Both the position numbers and the translations under genes were made by a program. This document shows, piece after piece, positions 5,954-6,158 of a stretch of DNA of 6,158 nucleotides. The stretch is from Promethearchaeota archaeon (lineage in GTDB: Archaea > Asgardarchaeota > Lokiarchaeia > Sigynarchaeales > SOKP01). The DNA lies in assembly GCA_019057775.1 (NCBI GenBank), contig JAHLWT010000249.1, positions 1 through 6,158 on the forward strand, read 5' to 3'. A model generated the notes under the pieces. The model was given only the letters and a program-made list of their open reading frames with translations. It did no database searches and had not been told where the DNA came from. Positions within the stretch are counted from its first letter, which is position 1, and the number at the start of each line of letters is the position of its first letter.

Positions 5954-6158
5954 ATGGATAAACAAGGTAAAAAGATTTTCATCAGGACTTTCGGATGTCA
6001 GATGAATGATGCGGATTCGGAGGTTATGGAGAGGCTTCTGGAGAGGGAGGGGTATAGGAAGATAGACTCTCCTGAAGGGGCAGATGTCATAATTCTGAAT
6101 ACTTGTTCTGTCAGGCAGCATGCTGAAGATAGGGCACTGAGTTACCTGGCATCCTTGA
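5954..6158 (+). CDS. miaB: tRNA-2-methylthio-N6-isopentenyladenosine methylthiotransferase MiaB, N-terminal part
   Basis: Radical-SAM methylthiotransferase that converts i6A37 to ms2i6A37 in tRNAs reading codons that begin with U. Only the first 68 codons are present, and the frame runs off the right edge; the apparent TGA at 6156-6158 is out of frame. The visible part is the N-terminal UPF0004/MTTase domain. It carries the signature TFGCQMN (residues 12-18) and NTCSVR (49-54), whose C15 and C51 are two of the three ligands of the auxiliary 4Fe-4S cluster; the third and the radical-SAM CxxxCxxC lie beyond the window. The QMN form of the first motif fits MiaB better than RimO or MtaB. The start has a weak purine-rich site (about 5938-5948). 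All six arginines use AGG, and the G+C content is higher than in the leftmost genes, consistent with a resident gene beside an acquired block. No function linked to the upstream genes is implied. Confidence 0.9.
   Translation, partial: MDKQGKKIFIRTFGCQMNDADSEVMERLLEREGYRKIDSPEGADVIILNTCSVRQHAEDRALSYLASL

Noticed and set aside
5891..6121. 76-codon open frame on the minus strand over the miaB start
   Set aside because: It is antisense to unmistakable MiaB motifs on the + strand and has no recognisable content.
6156..6158. TGA at the right edge read as the end of a very short miaB
   Set aside because: It is out of frame; the frame from ATG 5954 reads CTGGCATCCTTG and continues past the window.
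1..6158. CRISPR array, tRNA or rRNA genes, transposase
   Set aside because: No regularly spaced repeats, no cloverleaf-like sequence and no transposase motifs were seen in the window.

Overview
The window is AT-rich bacterial DNA with every convincing gene on the + strand. Five accessory genes run left to right and are followed by the first 68 codons of miaB, a housekeeping tRNA-modification gene that runs off the right edge. The organism cannot be fixed from this sequence. The miaB fragment is clearly bacterial. Its cysteine motifs and its exclusive use of AGG for arginine (6 of 6) loosely recall uncultured lineages such as Omnitrophota, but that is a weak impression from memory. Hand counts put the miaB end at about 46% G+C (91 of 198 bases, 5961-6158). 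Sampled lines of the first two accessory genes are only 23-33%, which fits an imported block next to a resident gene.

Layout. 1-124: a possible tail of an upstream reading frame and an imperfect hairpin. 137-799: a small membrane-anchored coiled-coil protein whose last ten codons lie in a very GC-rich patch holding a perfect 7-bp palindrome. 862-1644: an unrecognised 260-aa protein with an R-x4-H motif like that of HEPN ribonucleases. 1690-1941: an 83-aa unrecognised protein whose start is fixed by a strong ribosome-binding site. 1938-1994: an 18-codon mini-ORF overlapping the previous stop. 2007-2981: a SIR2-like NAD-binding/NADase-type protein with its key motifs intact. 2986-5865: a 959-aa, probably all-helical protein with no visible nucleotide-binding loop. 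5866-5953: a short intergenic region with a 10-bp inverted repeat and a 12-bp AT palindrome. 5954-6158: partial miaB.

How the genes may work together. The SIR2-like gene and the 959-aa gene are 4 bases apart, and the ribosome-binding site of the second lies in the end of the first, so they almost certainly form a translationally coupled pair. SIR2-like domains attached to large helical sensor regions are established anti-phage effectors that deplete NAD+ (ThsA, DSR1/DSR2, SIR2-STAND Avs proteins). Here effector and putative sensor are separate polypeptides, and the large one lacks a STAND-type ATPase. That makes 2007-5865 the best candidate for a little-described defence system. The three upstream genes are co-directional but separated by 45-65 bases. 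They may be extra parts of the system or independent defence-island passengers; the sequence does not decide.
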